Origin: Microbacterium sp. LWS13-1.2
Lineage (GTDB): Bacteria > Actinomycetota > Actinomycetes > Actinomycetales > Microbacteriaceae
Assembly (NCBI RefSeq): GCF_040144835.1
Contig: NZ_CP151632.1
Location: forward strand, 1,240,001-1,304,000
Direction: 5' to 3'
DNA length: 64,000 bases
Part shown: positions 1 to 9,357 of the stretch, one piece after another
How the letters are laid out: every line of letters starts with the position of its first letter
Position numbering within the stretch: the stretch's first letter is position 1
Notes under the pieces: model-generated
Told to the model about the DNA's origin: nothing
Database searches by the model: none
Seen by the model: the letters and a program-made list of their open reading frames with translations, nothing else
Made by a program: the position numbers and the translations under genes

Positions 1-423
1 TCCAGACCAGAGGGAATCGAACTTGCCCTCGTTGTCGATGCCGTCCGACATCCCCCACTCGCCCAGCAGGCGTGAGCCGTCGAGGTTCCAGTCGAATGTG
101 GCCTTATGGAGATCGAACTTCCCCACTCCGGCGACGAAGTATCCCGCTTCGTCGCGCAGCTGGCGGTAATAGGTTCCGGCGTCCAGTGGGAGGTCGTGAA
201 AGTTGTTCGGCACGGGAGTCGAGTCGTAGTCCAAGCCGGTCGCGAGGCAGGCGCGGGCCGGCGCGCACAGCGGCGACGGGGTCGTCGCGCGGCGGAACGT
301 CACTCCATGTTCCTGGAGCCGCCGGATGTTCGGGGTGCGCACGGGAAGCTCACCCAGCCCTTCGAGCCAGTCGAAGCGGTGCTGGTCAGCGATGACGAGC
401 AGCACGTTAGGTGCGGAAGTCAC
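1..423 (-). CDS. Sulfatase (formylglycine-dependent), 3' part beyond the window
   Basis: Only the first 141 codons are present; the gene runs off the left edge. It starts at a GTG preceded by an AGAAAGG ribosome binding site. The N-terminus has the sulfatase beta-strand and metal Asp (VLLVIADQH, D13) and the maturation motif CAPAR at residues 53-57. Cys53 would be converted to formylglycine by a sulfatase-modifying enzyme not encoded here. No signal peptide is visible, so the enzyme is probably cytoplasmic. It lies 55 bp downstream of the solute-binding protein gene on the same strand, with a hairpin between, and is probably in the same transcription unit. It is the fourth sulfatase of the locus. 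The substrate cannot be told from the fragment. Confidence 0.85.
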   Translation of the reverse strand, partial: MTSAPNVLLVIADQHRFDWLEGLGELPVRTPNIRRLQEHGVTFRRATTPSPLCAPARACLATGLDYDSTPVPNNFHDLPLDAGTYYRQLRDEAGYFVAGVGKFDLHKATFDWNLDGSRLLGEWGMSDGIDNEGKFDSLWSG

Positions 424-442
424 GGGGTGCCTTTCTCTTAGT

Positions 443-471
443 GCCCCTCGCCCGCTGGCCGGGCGAGGGGC
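443..471 (-). terminator. Strong intercistronic hairpin between solute-binding protein and sulfatase
   Basis: A perfect 12-bp stem (443-454 with 460-471) with a 5-nt loop sits just after the stop of the solute-binding protein gene. No clear U-tract follows on the minus strand. It may be a partial terminator or an mRNA 3'-end stabiliser that keeps the binding-protein message more abundant than the downstream sulfatase, a common arrangement in ABC operons. Confidence 0.6.
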
Positions 472-478
472 GCGTCCA

Positions 479-2020
479 TCATTCGCTGACGAATGCGGCC
501 TTCGCGTCGAGGTATCCCCGGGACGACAGCGTCAGCCCCTGGGCGGTGTCGGCCTGAACGACCTGACCGAGCACCTGAACGATATTGGCGGTGAACGCCT
601 CATCGGCGATGTACTCCGTCAGCGCCTCGAGCGCTTGCCGATACTCGTCGTCATCCGATGCCGCAACCAGGTCGTCGCGCAAGGTTGCGTACTCGTCGGT
701 CCAGAAATGCGAGGGGTTGCCTTCTCGCAGCGACGGCAGGGTATTCATCAGCGTGATCGGCCCTAGGCCGTTGAGACCATGCAGTGGCATGAAGGCCTGG
801 CCGAGATCGCCGGCGATCTGCTGCTGTCCGAAAGCCTGGGTTTCGATCGGATTGATCGTGGGCACCAGTCCCACTTCTTCCAGGTTGTTCCGCACTACTT
901 CGGCGACGCTCGTGTTGGAGGGAAGGCTGATGACGCTGATCGTCACGGCGGCACCGGCGGCACCGGCGTCTTCGAGCATCTGCTTCGCCTTCTCGGGGTC
1001 GTACTCGTACGCGTTCGCGAACTCATCCAGGTAGTCGGGTCCGTTCAGGTCCCAGAACTGGGTCGTCGCGACCGCGGAGTCGCCGAAGATCTGCTCGGCG
1101 ATACGTTCGCGGTCGATGGCGAAGTTGACGGCCTGCCGCGCTTCCTTGCTGTCGAACGGGGCCTGCGTGACGTCGATGCCGAACGGGTACACGCTGCCGG
1201 CGGTGTTCGCGATTGTGAATGCACTGTTGGAGCTGAGGGACTGCACATCGACCGGGTTCATGCCGATCGCGATCTGGGACCGGTCGCTGCGCACCGCGTT
1301 CAGCATCGCCGTGCTGTCGGTGATCACCGCGATTTCGATGCCATCGAGGTGAGGAGACTCGCCCCAGTAGTCGTCGTTCTTGGTCAGGATGATCTCAGAT
1401 CCCGGTGTCCAGCTCTCGAAGAGAAAGGGACCGGTGCCGACGACTTGCGAGCCATCGGCCAGTCCCGCCGCCGTCTCGGAGTCGAGGACGTAGGTCTGCT
1501 CGAAGAAATCGAAGATATTGGGAATCGGCGCCGCGAAGCTGATGACGAGCTCGGTGTCACTGACGACCTCGACGTCGGAGAACTGCTTGGCGATATAGCC
1601 GACCTGGGCGCTCGAGGCTGCGGACTGTTCGATTGAATACTTGACATCGTCCGCTGTCATGGGCCGCCCCGTGTGGAAAGTCACGTCGTCCCGAAGCGTG
1701 ACCTCCATTGAGAGGCCGTCGTCGGCGACGGACCATCCGGTCGCAAGCAGCGGCTGAGGCTCGCCCTCCTCGTCGAGGAGCGTCAGGGTCTCGAACACAT
1801 TCGATGCCCAGCTGGAGTTGCCGAGCCTGCCCGCCAGCACGTTGTTCGGCTGGGCGTCGGAACTCTGCGCGATGGTGAGTACCCCACCGTCGACGGGCTC
1901 GCCGGACGGGCCACCGGATTCCTCGAGGTCGACCGCCGACTGACAGCCACCCAGGGCGATCGCCAGGGCCGCCACCCCGGCGGTGACCGCGAGCCAAGGA
2001 CGCCGTGATTGCTTGAACAT
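479..2020 (-). CDS. ABC transporter solute-binding lipoprotein, family 5 (peptide/oligosaccharide type)
   Basis: The 513-aa protein has a lipoprotein signal: a basic N-terminus, a hydrophobic stretch and the lipobox LGGC with Cys26. It would be anchored on the outer face of the membrane. The body matches the SBP family 5 (DppA/OppA) fold, including an early YSIEQS segment and the VGTGPFLFESW and IAEQIF stretches typical of the family. Some members bind oligosaccharides, and with sulfatases and a GH3 enzyme next door the ligand is more likely a sulfated glycan fragment than a peptide. No permease or ATPase of this transporter is in the window; they would lie to the left. An ATG start is chosen with GGAGG-like purines upstream (2032-2027). 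The gene is transcribed divergently from the sulfatase at 2121. Confidence 0.85.
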   Translation of the reverse strand: MFKQSRRPWLAVTAGVAALAIALGGCQSAVDLEESGGPSGEPVDGGVLTIAQSSDAQPNNVLAGRLGNSSWASNVFETLTLLDEEGEPQPLLATGWSVADDGLSMEVTLRDDVTFHTGRPMTADDVKYSIEQSAASSAQVGYIAKQFSDVEVVSDTELVISFAAPIPNIFDFFEQTYVLDSETAAGLADGSQVVGTGPFLFESWTPGSEIILTKNDDYWGESPHLDGIEIAVITDSTAMLNAVRSDRSQIAIGMNPVDVQSLSSNSAFTIANTAGSVYPFGIDVTQAPFDSKEARQAVNFAIDRERIAEQIFGDSAVATTQFWDLNGPDYLDEFANAYEYDPEKAKQMLEDAGAAGAAVTISVISLPSNTSVAEVVRNNLEEVGLVPTINPIETQAFGQQQIAGDLGQAFMPLHGLNGLGPITLMNTLPSLREGNPSHFWTDEYATLRDDLVAASDDDEYRQALEALTEYIADEAFTANIVQVLGQVVQADTAQGLTLSSRGYLDAKAAFVSE

Positions 2021-2050
2021 CTTTGTTGCTCCTCCACGTTGAGAACTGCT

Positions 2051-2092
2051 GTGATTGCAAACCTAGCAAGTACTTAGTAGGTTTGCAATCAC
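2051..2092. promoter_or_regulatory. Large perfect inverted repeat (operator) in divergent promoter
   Basis: Arms GTGATTGCAAACCTA (2051-2065) and its exact complement (2078-2092) flank a 12-bp centre that contains the palindrome AAGTACTT. The element lies midway between the start codons of the solute-binding protein (2020, minus) and the sulfatase (2121, plus), where both promoters must be. A dimeric repressor or activator bound here could switch both sides of the locus together. The cognate regulator is not encoded nearby. Confidence 0.8.
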
Positions 2093-2120
2093 CGAGGACC
2101 GCCAGCGAAGGAGCAGGCCC

Positions 2121-3554
2121 ATGCAAGAGCGACGTCCAAACATCTTGTGGATCATGGCGGACGAACTGCGCGCCGACGCGTTGAGCTGCTACGGGAACAC
2201 GCATCCGGAGATCTCGACGCCACATATCGACGCCCTCGCCGCCCGGGGTGTGCTATTCGAGCGCGCATACACGTCGTCTCCCGTGTGCGTGCCCGCGCGG
2301 CAGGCGATGCTCGCGGGTCAGAGCCCGCTCGACTCGGGAGTGCTCAACAATGAGGGCTACACCCCCGCAGGATGGACCGAGCCCGAGATGTTCCCGGAAA
2401 CACTCGCTCAGGCCGGTTGGGCCACCCGCAACTTCGGCAAGGAGCACCTCCCTGGGGGACGGTCGCCCTGGCAATCCGATGACCACTCTGGCGCACATAT
2501 GGGTGACCTTCTCCAGGTCGCGCGGCAGCATGGTGCCGAGATCGTGCGAACACCCGAGATCGGCCACGTCATCTCCGCGCGCCTCCCGCAAGGAGTGCGA
2601 CTGGGATCCGAGGTCATCACGGAGTCGACGGTCAACTGTCTCGCCGATACTGACGCACCGTTCCTCGTGCGCGCGTCATTCGTACAGCCGCACAAACCGA
2701 TGGTCGTGCCAGAGCCCTGGGCCAGCCGCTACGCCGATCTCCACTTTGATGCTCCTCGCCGCCCCGACAACGCCCCGAACGCCTTCCAGCGCGCGTGGGG
2801 AGAGCTGACACAGGGCGCTGCGTTGAGCGATGAAGAGGCGCAACTGTCCTTCCAGCAGTACCACGCGTGCGTAGCCTGGTTGGACGACCAGGTCGGGCAG
2901 ATCATGACAGCGCTGGACGAGCACGGCCTCCGCGAGTCCACCATCGTGATCTTCACCACTGATCACGGTGCATCGCTGGGCGAAGACGGCGTCCTTGCCA
3001 AGCACACGTTCGCGCCTGAGAGTCATCGAGTGCCGCTGATCTTCTCCTGGCCGGGTGTGCTCCCGGAGAACACTCGGCGCGGCGACCTCACGGTCAGTGA
3101 GGACCTTGCGAACACCGTTCTCGGCCTTGCTGGCGTACAGCCACCCGCCAGCATGACGGGGCGCGACCTCTTCCGCGAAGGTGCCCCCGATCACGTCCTC
3201 TCTGCGATCGGCTACGGCGACGCGTCCAGCCGCGCGTTCCCCAACCGCGACGCCGGGAGCTGGAACGACGGAAGAGGGTGGCCGCAGCGCGTGTGCGTCC
3301 GCACCGAACGTTACCGACTGGATGTCACCACGCGACGCGGCGGACAGCTCGTCGCAGAGGAGGAGCGTGATGGCTTCTTCGCGGACACTCTGGTCGACCA
3401 GCAAGAACGGACCAACAGAATCGCGCTGCCCGAATATCAACGGATCATCGACGAAATGCTCGGCCTCGCCCTGAACGCCAGCGCCGCCATTCCCGAGCCG
3501 GACGTCCGCGCCGACCTGTTCGAGGCCACGCGCGCGGCGACGAAGGCGGTCTGA
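2121..3554 (+). CDS. Sulfatase, formylglycine-dependent (choline-sulfatase-like branch)
   Basis: This is a 477-aa type I sulfatase. N-terminal ILWIMADELR supplies metal-binding acids. CVPAR at residues 56-60 is the CxPxR maturation motif with Cys56 as catalytic nucleophile. The FTTDHG segment supplies the C-terminal metal Asp and His. There is no signal peptide, so desulfation would occur in the cytoplasm after uptake. The start has a good GAAGGAG ribosome binding site. It is first gene of a plus-strand operon with a second sulfatase 5 bp downstream and a GH3 enzyme overlapping that. The sequence resembles the choline-sulfatase/phosphonate monoester hydrolase branch, but its neighbours argue for a sulfated sugar. 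The exact regiospecificity is unknown. Confidence 0.88.
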   Translation: MQERRPNILWIMADELRADALSCYGNTHPEISTPHIDALAARGVLFERAYTSSPVCVPARQAMLAGQSPLDSGVLNNEGYTPAGWTEPEMFPETLAQAGWATRNFGKEHLPGGRSPWQSDDHSGAHMGDLLQVARQHGAEIVRTPEIGHVISARLPQGVRLGSEVITESTVNCLADTDAPFLVRASFVQPHKPMVVPEPWASRYADLHFDAPRRPDNAPNAFQRAWGELTQGAALSDEEAQLSFQQYHACVAWLDDQVGQIMTALDEHGLRESTIVIFTTDHGASLGEDGVLAKHTFAPESHRVPLIFSWPGVLPENTRRGDLTVSEDLANTVLGLAGVQPPASMTGRDLFREGAPDHVLSAIGYGDASSRAFPNRDAGSWNDGRGWPQRVCVRTERYRLDVTTRRGGQLVAEEERDGFFADTLVDQQERTNRIALPEYQRIIDEMLGLALNASAAIPEPDVRADLFEATRAATKAV

Positions 3555-3559
3555 GCGAA

Positions 3560-5218
3560 ATGGTCGTTGAGCGCCCGAACATCCTGTGGATCTCCACGCA
3601 CGATATCAATCCCGACCTGGGCTGCTACCGAGGCGTGTGGCCAACCGCCGATGCGGCGCGCACGCCCCACCTGGACGCGCTCGCGGCGGACGGCATCCGT
3701 TTCGACAACGCTTTCGCGACCACGCCGGTATGTGCGCCTTCACGCTCGGCGATCATGACAGGGTGCTTCCCGACGTCCATCGGAACGCACAATATGCGAT
3801 CCAAGTCGGTTCCCCCGCCGGAGGTCCGGCTGTTGAGCGAGTACCTGCGGATGGAGGGGTACTACGCGACCAACAACGTCTTCACCGACTTCCAGCTGGA
3901 GGTACCAGGGACCGCATTCGACGACTGCTCCGCAACCGCCCATTGGCGCAACCGTCCGGATCCCACCCAGCCGTTCTTCGCAGCGTTCCACGGCATGGCG
4001 ACGCACGAGTCGCAGATCTACCTCGACGACGACGCGTTCGCCGCACGGACCGCCGAGCTGCCGACCGAGCACCGCCACGATCCGCAGTCCGTTCAGGTCC
4101 CGCCGTACCACCTCGACACCGAGGTATTCCGCACCGCCTGGGCGCGCTACCACGACCTCATCAGCGTGATGGATGCCTGGGCCGGGCGGCTCCTCGCCGA
4201 GCTCGACGAGGACGGGCTCGCTGAGAACACCATCGTCGTCTTCTGGAGCGATCACGGGGCGGGATTCCCGCGTGCCAAGCGCTGGGCGACGGAAGCGGGG
4301 CTGCGCGTCCCCGTCATCGTGCGGTGGCCCGCGAGGATCGGCGGCGGGCGCTCACGAACCGACGTCATACACCTGGCAGATCTCGCACCCTCGATGCTTA
4401 GGATGGCCGGCGTCGACGTCCCGCCGCACATGCAGGCGCGACCGCTCTTCGACGCCGACGGAAGCGAGTGTGTTCAGGGCGCGTACGCCTACGGCGGCCG
4501 GGACCGCATGGACGAGCAACGGGACAGCACCCGTACCGTGCGCGACGAGCGCTACCGCTACATCCGCCACCGGCATCCGGATCGGCCGCCCATGCAGCAG
4601 CTCTACTTCGCGGAGAAGTTCCCGACATGGAAGCAGCTGCGTCAGTTCGTCAACGATGAGGCCCGCCAGCTCGCGGCAGGAGAGACACCAGACCGGATGA
4701 CCGGGCTCCAGCGCCGCACCACCGGCGCCTGCAAGCCTGTGCACGAGTTGTACGACATTTCGACCGACCCGTTCGAGACCGTCGATCTCGCTGACGACCC
4801 CGGTCACGCAGGCACGGTAGAGCGGCTCTCAGCTGCGCTCGACGAGTGGATTCGCGAGACGGGCGACGTCGGGCTCATCCCCGAGGAGGATCTGGTGCGC
4901 ACGTGGCGGCCCGAAGGTACGCGGCCTGTCACCTCCCCGCCCGAGATGGAGCCGGCCGACGACGGCACGCTCGCCCTTCGATGCGAGACGCCGGGCGCGC
5001 TCATCGGGTGGACAACCGATCCGCCTGGCCACGAGCTGCCTGCGCTCACGCTCCAGGAACGCATCTCGGGCGACCCGGAGGCCGATGACCGTGTGTGGCA
5101 CATCTACACCCGGCCCCTCCCCGCCGACCATCGACCCCGTTGGGCACGCGCCTGGCGGCTGGGTTTCCAGGGCAGCGATCAGGTGCTGCTACCGACCTCC
5201 TCACGATTGGGCAGATGA
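3560..5218 (+). CDS. Sulfatase, heparan N-sulfatase (sulfamidase)-like
   Basis: This 552-aa sulfatase has CAPSR at residues 58-62 (Cys58 nucleophile), N-terminal ILWISTHD and the metal motif SDHGAGF. The phrase MATHESQ in the FFAAFH stretch and the short SDHGAGFPRAKRW segment recall the SGSH (N-sulfoglucosamine sulfohydrolase)/S1_8-like branch, so an amino- or hydroxyl-linked sulfate on a hexosamine is plausible. This is family resemblance only. There is no signal peptide. The start lies 5 bp after the previous stop, implying translational coupling. The C-terminal 100 residues carry an extra Ig-like tail (CETPGALIGWTTD). The stop overlaps the GH3 start by 4 bp. Confidence 0.85.
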   Translation: MVVERPNILWISTHDINPDLGCYRGVWPTADAARTPHLDALAADGIRFDNAFATTPVCAPSRSAIMTGCFPTSIGTHNMRSKSVPPPEVRLLSEYLRMEGYYATNNVFTDFQLEVPGTAFDDCSATAHWRNRPDPTQPFFAAFHGMATHESQIYLDDDAFAARTAELPTEHRHDPQSVQVPPYHLDTEVFRTAWARYHDLISVMDAWAGRLLAELDEDGLAENTIVVFWSDHGAGFPRAKRWATEAGLRVPVIVRWPARIGGGRSRTDVIHLADLAPSMLRMAGVDVPPHMQARPLFDADGSECVQGAYAYGGRDRMDEQRDSTRTVRDERYRYIRHRHPDRPPMQQLYFAEKFPTWKQLRQFVNDEARQLAAGETPDRMTGLQRRTTGACKPVHELYDISTDPFETVDLADDPGHAGTVERLSAALDEWIRETGDVGLIPEEDLVRTWRPEGTRPVTSPPEMEPADDGTLALRCETPGALIGWTTDPPGHELPALTLQERISGDPEADDRVWHIYTRPLPADHRPRWARAWRLGFQGSDQVLLPTSSRLGR

Positions 5219-7680
5219 TGACCGACCCCACGACCACACCGCGCAGCGACGCCGGATCCGACTTCACCCGACTGGACGAGCTGGTGACGGCTCTGACCCT
5301 CGAAGAGAAGGTGCAGCTGCTCACGGGACGCGACTTCTGGACGACGTGGCCGATCGAGAGGATCGGACTGCGGCGAATTCTCGTCTCCGATGGCCCCAGC
5401 GGCGTGCGCGGCGAAGTGTGGGACGAGCGTTCACCCTCACTCAACCTGCCCTCCGCGACGGCGTTGTCGTCGTCGTGGGACCCCGACATCGCGCGCCGCT
5501 ACGGTGCCGCCTCGGCCGTGGAGGCGAGACGCAAAGGTGTGGACGTCGTACTCGGGCCCACGATCAACCTGCACCGCTCTCCGCTGGGTGGACGGCACTT
5601 CGAGGCGTTCAGCGAGGATCCGCTGCTCACCGCCCAGCTTGCCGCCGCCTACGTCGCAGGTGTCCAGGCGAACGGCGTCGGAGCGACCCCGAAGCACTAC
5701 GTCGCGAACGATTTCGAGTCCGACCGTTTCACCGCGGAGGTGCAGGTCGACGATCGCGCTCTCCGCGAGGTGTACCTCCGCGCGTTCGAGGACGCCATCA
5801 CGGAAGCCGGCGCGTGGCTTGTGATGAGCGCATACAACTCCATCAACGGAGCGACGGCCACCGAGAACGAGCTGCTGGAGACGCCGCTGAACTCGGAATG
5901 GGGTTTCGACGGTGTCGTCATCAGCGACTGGACGGCGGTGCGGAGCATCGAGAGCGCCAAACATTCGCAGGACCTCGTCATGCCTGGGCCGACGGGACCG
6001 TGGGGAGCGGCACTCGTCGAGGCTGTGCGCAATGGGAAAGTCGACGAGGCCGCGATTGACCGAAAGGTCCGCCGCATCCTGCACCTGGCAGATCGCGTCG
6101 GCGCACTGGAAGGCTTCGCCCCGGCGGTCGAGGCGCCCGCGCACGTCGAAGACGGCGTCGCCTTCGCCCGCGAGGCGGCCGCCGAAGGGTCGGTGCTGGT
6201 GAGGAACGACGGCCTGCTTCCGCTCGGCGCGGTGCAGCGCATCGCTGTCATCGGACAGAACGCACGCAATGCGCGCACCCAGGGTGGCGGCAGCGCGACG
6301 GTGATCCCCGAGCGGGTGGTGTCCCCGCTTGAGGGCATCAGCGGAAGCTTCCCGAATGCAGAGGTCACGTACTCGCTCGGCGCTGTGGCGCACGAGGGGC
6401 TCGCAGAGCTCGACCGCGCCGGGATGCGCAACCCGGTCACCGGTGGCAACGGGGCCCACGTCGACATGCTTGACGACGAGGGCAACGTGCTCTTCTCGGA
6501 GGAGCGGCTCGCCAGCGCGCTGGTCTACTTCGGCGGCGACGCGCCCATCGCTCGCATGTCGAAGCTCGTCTTCGAGACGGACTACACGCCCGCGGAGACC
6601 GGCGAACTGCGAATCGGCTTCGCATCCGTGGGGACCGGACGCATCCTCGTCGATGGCGAGCTTCTCGCAGAGGAGACTGCCATCCCCGCTGGGACGGATC
6701 TCGGCGCGGCACTCCTATCGCCGCCGGCGGTATCGGTGCCTCTGGCGCTCGTCGCCGGGGAGACCAGACGAATCCGGATCGAACTCGTACCCCGGCGCCG
6801 CGCGGACGGCCTCAGTCACGCGTTCAGCATCACCATCGGCACCGAGCCCGCCGAGATCGACGCCGAGACCCTGATCACCGAGGCGTCTCGCGCGGCAGCG
6901 GCGGCCGATGTCGCGGTGGTCGTCGTCGGCACGAACTCCCGGGTGGAGTCGGAGGGTTGCGACCGCACCGACCTCAAGCTGCCAGGCCGCCAAGACGACC
7001 TCGTCCGCGCAGTCATCGCCGCGAACACGCGCACGATCGTCGTCGTGAACTCCGGGTCGCCCGTCGAAATGCCCTGGCGCGAAGAGGCAGCGGGCATACT
7101 GCTGACCTACTTCGGCGGGCAGGAGTACGGAAGCGCGCTCGCCGACATCCTCAACGGCACCCGTGAGCCGGGTGGCCGACTTCCCACCACCTGGCCGGTC
7201 ACCATGGACGACGTGCCGGTGCTCGAGGTGACCCCCGTCAACGGTGTCCTCCGCTACGACGAGGGCATCCACATCGGCTACCGCGCCTGGCTCCGCGCGG
7301 ACACCCCACCGGCGTATCCCTTCGGGCACGGCCTCGGCTACACGACATGGGACCTGATCAGCGTGACAACCGACGGTTTCACCGGCGATCGTGCCGCGCT
7401 CCGTGTGCGCGTCGCCAACACAGGCGAGCGAGCCGGCAAGCACGTCGTGCAGGTGTATGCCGAGAAGCCAGACTCCACCGTCGACCGCCCGGTGCGGTGG
7501 CTCGTCGGCTTCGCCGCCGTGCGAGCGGACGCCGGCGCTACCGCTGAGATCCGAATCGACGTTCCGCAGCGATCGCTGGCCCACTGGGATGCCGGCTGGA
7601 GCTACGAGCCGGGCACCTACACCCTGCGCGTCGGATCCAGCGTCGCCGACCTGCCCCTCTCCGTCGTCGTCACACTCTGA
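5215..7680 (+). CDS. Glycoside hydrolase family 3 beta-glycosidase with PA14 insert
   Basis: I place the start at ATG 5215 (ATGA overlap with the sulfatase stop; 5218 is an equal choice), giving 821 aa. The N-terminal GH3 barrel carries the catalytic nucleophile in VISDW (about D238). The C-terminal GH3 domain is interrupted at about residues 405-560 by a PA14-like beta domain (FETDYTPAETGELRIGF). A fibronectin-III-like module ends the protein. There is no signal peptide. GH3 enzymes remove terminal beta-linked glucose, xylose or N-acetylglucosamine. Here the product of the neighbouring sulfatases is the natural candidate substrate. The tight overlap shows it belongs to the sulfatase operon. 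Confidence 0.9.
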   Translation: MMTDPTTTPRSDAGSDFTRLDELVTALTLEEKVQLLTGRDFWTTWPIERIGLRRILVSDGPSGVRGEVWDERSPSLNLPSATALSSSWDPDIARRYGAASAVEARRKGVDVVLGPTINLHRSPLGGRHFEAFSEDPLLTAQLAAAYVAGVQANGVGATPKHYVANDFESDRFTAEVQVDDRALREVYLRAFEDAITEAGAWLVMSAYNSINGATATENELLETPLNSEWGFDGVVISDWTAVRSIESAKHSQDLVMPGPTGPWGAALVEAVRNGKVDEAAIDRKVRRILHLADRVGALEGFAPAVEAPAHVEDGVAFAREAAAEGSVLVRNDGLLPLGAVQRIAVIGQNARNARTQGGGSATVIPERVVSPLEGISGSFPNAEVTYSLGAVAHEGLAELDRAGMRNPVTGGNGAHVDMLDDEGNVLFSEERLASALVYFGGDAPIARMSKLVFETDYTPAETGELRIGFASVGTGRILVDGELLAEETAIPAGTDLGAALLSPPAVSVPLALVAGETRRIRIELVPRRRADGLSHAFSITIGTEPAEIDAETLITEASRAAAAADVAVVVVGTNSRVESEGCDRTDLKLPGRQDDLVRAVIAANTRTIVVVNSGSPVEMPWREEAAGILLTYFGGQEYGSALADILNGTREPGGRLPTTWPVTMDDVPVLEVTPVNGVLRYDEGIHIGYRAWLRADTPPAYPFGHGLGYTTWDLISVTTDGFTGDRAALRVRVANTGERAGKHVVQVYAEKPDSTVDRPVRWLVGFAAVRADAGATAEIRIDVPQRSLAHWDAGWSYEPGTYTLRVGSSVADLPLSVVVTL

Positions 7681-7712
7681 CGACCGATCCGACTGAATCG
7701 AAGAGGACAATC

Positions 7713-9221
7713 ATGACTCGAACCAACATCATCTTCATCATGTCCGACGACCACGCCGCACATGCGATCTCGGCCTACGGCAGCCGCGTCAACCACACGC
7801 CGCACCTCGACCGGATCGCGGCGGAAGGGGTCCGGATGGACGCGGTGTTCTGCACCAACTCGATCTGCAGCCCCTCACGGGCCTCGATCCTGACCGGCAC
7901 GTACAGTCACGTGAACGGTGTGTCGTCGATCTGGACCGAGATGGACTACCGTGTGCCGACGTTCATCGATGTACTGCAGGCGAGCGGGTACAAGACCGCG
8001 ATGTTCGGCAAGTGGCACCTCGGAGAGCACGGCCAGTCACTGCCCCGCGGGTTCGACTCCTGGAAGGTGTTCCCCGGACAGGGAGATTACGTCGACCCGG
8101 AGATGATCGATGAGAACGGCGCCGCGGTGGTGCCCGGCTACGCGACGGACATCGTGACCGACCTCTCCATTGACTGGCTGGATGGCATCGGAGACGACGA
8201 CGCCTTCTGCATGCTGGTGCACCACAAAGCGCCGCACCGGCCGTGGGTGCCGGACGAGAGGCACAAGCACCTGTACGCCAACGGCAGCATTCCGGAGCCC
8301 GAGACCTTCTTCGACGATCTCGAGACCCGCAGCAAGGCGGTACGCGGCGTGCGCATGACGATCGCCGACGACATGGGCGCGGACGATCTGAAACAGGAGG
8401 TGCCCGAGCACCTGCGCGGTCCGGAGAACCGCGAGGCGCGCATGCGGTGGAAGTACCAGATATACATGCGCGACTACCTGCAGTGCATCCAGTCGATCGA
8501 CGACAACGTCGGCCGCCTCCTCGACTACCTGGACGAGAAAGGACTCGCCGAGAACACCCTCGTCGTCTACACATCCGATCAGGGGTTCTTCCTGGGCGAC
8601 CACGGCTGGTTCGACAAGCGGCTGATGTTCGATCAGTCGCTGCAGATGCCCATGCTGATGCGCTGGCCTGCGGCCATCGAGGCCGGCAGCCGGTGCGAGG
8701 CGATCATCACGAACGTCGACTTCGCTGCCACATTCCTGGAGATCTGCGGCATCGACGCCGATGAGGCGCTGCCCACATCGCAGGGGCGCAGCTTCCTCCC
8801 GCTGCTGCGCGGCCAACCGGTAGAGGACTGGCCGGATGCCGCGTACTACCGGTACTGGGAGCACGACGACCCCATCCACGCCGCACCTGCTCACTACGGC
8901 ATCCGCACCAACGACCACAAGCTCATCTACTATTACGGCGCCGGGCTCGGCGTACCCGGCGCCTCGAACGACGTGTTCGAGCCGGAATGGGAGCTCTACG
9001 ACCTGAAGGCCGACCCCACCGAGGTCCGAAACGTGGCAGACGACCCGGCGTACGCCGGGATCCGCGCGGAACTCGAGGCAAAGCTCGGCGAGTATCAGTC
9101 CCGCTACCAGGATGAGCCTTATCGCGGCCCGGACACCCCCCGGCCGGAGTGGGGGCCATACGACGCCGAGTTGTTCGAGCGGGTCGCACAGTACGTCGAG
9201 GACATCCGCGGCTCGAGCTGA
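7713..9221 (+). CDS. Sulfatase, N-acetylglucosamine-6-sulfatase-like
   Basis: This is a 502-aa type I sulfatase with IIFIMSDDH metal ligands near residues 9-14, CSPSR at residues 52-56 (Cys52 nucleophile), FGKWHLGEH with the active-site Lys and His, and TSDQGFFLGDHGWFDK carrying the second metal pair. The last phrase resembles the S1_11/glucosamine-6-sulfatase-like group, which acts on glycosaminoglycan or mucin sugars; this is similarity recalled, not tested. It starts 32 bp after the GH3 stop with an AGAGGA ribosome binding site, so it is probably the last gene of the operon. No signal peptide is present. Confidence 0.88.
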   Translation: MTRTNIIFIMSDDHAAHAISAYGSRVNHTPHLDRIAAEGVRMDAVFCTNSICSPSRASILTGTYSHVNGVSSIWTEMDYRVPTFIDVLQASGYKTAMFGKWHLGEHGQSLPRGFDSWKVFPGQGDYVDPEMIDENGAAVVPGYATDIVTDLSIDWLDGIGDDDAFCMLVHHKAPHRPWVPDERHKHLYANGSIPEPETFFDDLETRSKAVRGVRMTIADDMGADDLKQEVPEHLRGPENREARMRWKYQIYMRDYLQCIQSIDDNVGRLLDYLDEKGLAENTLVVYTSDQGFFLGDHGWFDKRLMFDQSLQMPMLMRWPAAIEAGSRCEAIITNVDFAATFLEICGIDADEALPTSQGRSFLPLLRGQPVEDWPDAAYYRYWEHDDPIHAAPAHYGIRTNDHKLIYYYGAGLGVPGASNDVFEPEWELYDLKADPTEVRNVADDPAYAGIRAELEAKLGEYQSRYQDEPYRGPDTPRPEWGPYDAELFERVAQYVEDIRGSS

Positions 9222-9357
9222 GACCGTGAGCAAGTAGATGCGCTCGTCCCCCGCACTCCGCGTCCCGTCGTCAGCGTCACGCGAAAAGGGTGATGGCTGC
9301 GCCCCCTTCCCCCTGCCACACTCGCGACATGGCGACTCACGAGGGGAAAGGGCGAGC

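Noticed and set aside
9238..9357. N-terminal extension of the DUF1254 protein
   Set aside because: The extension has no family match and ATG 9358 has the better ribosome binding site.
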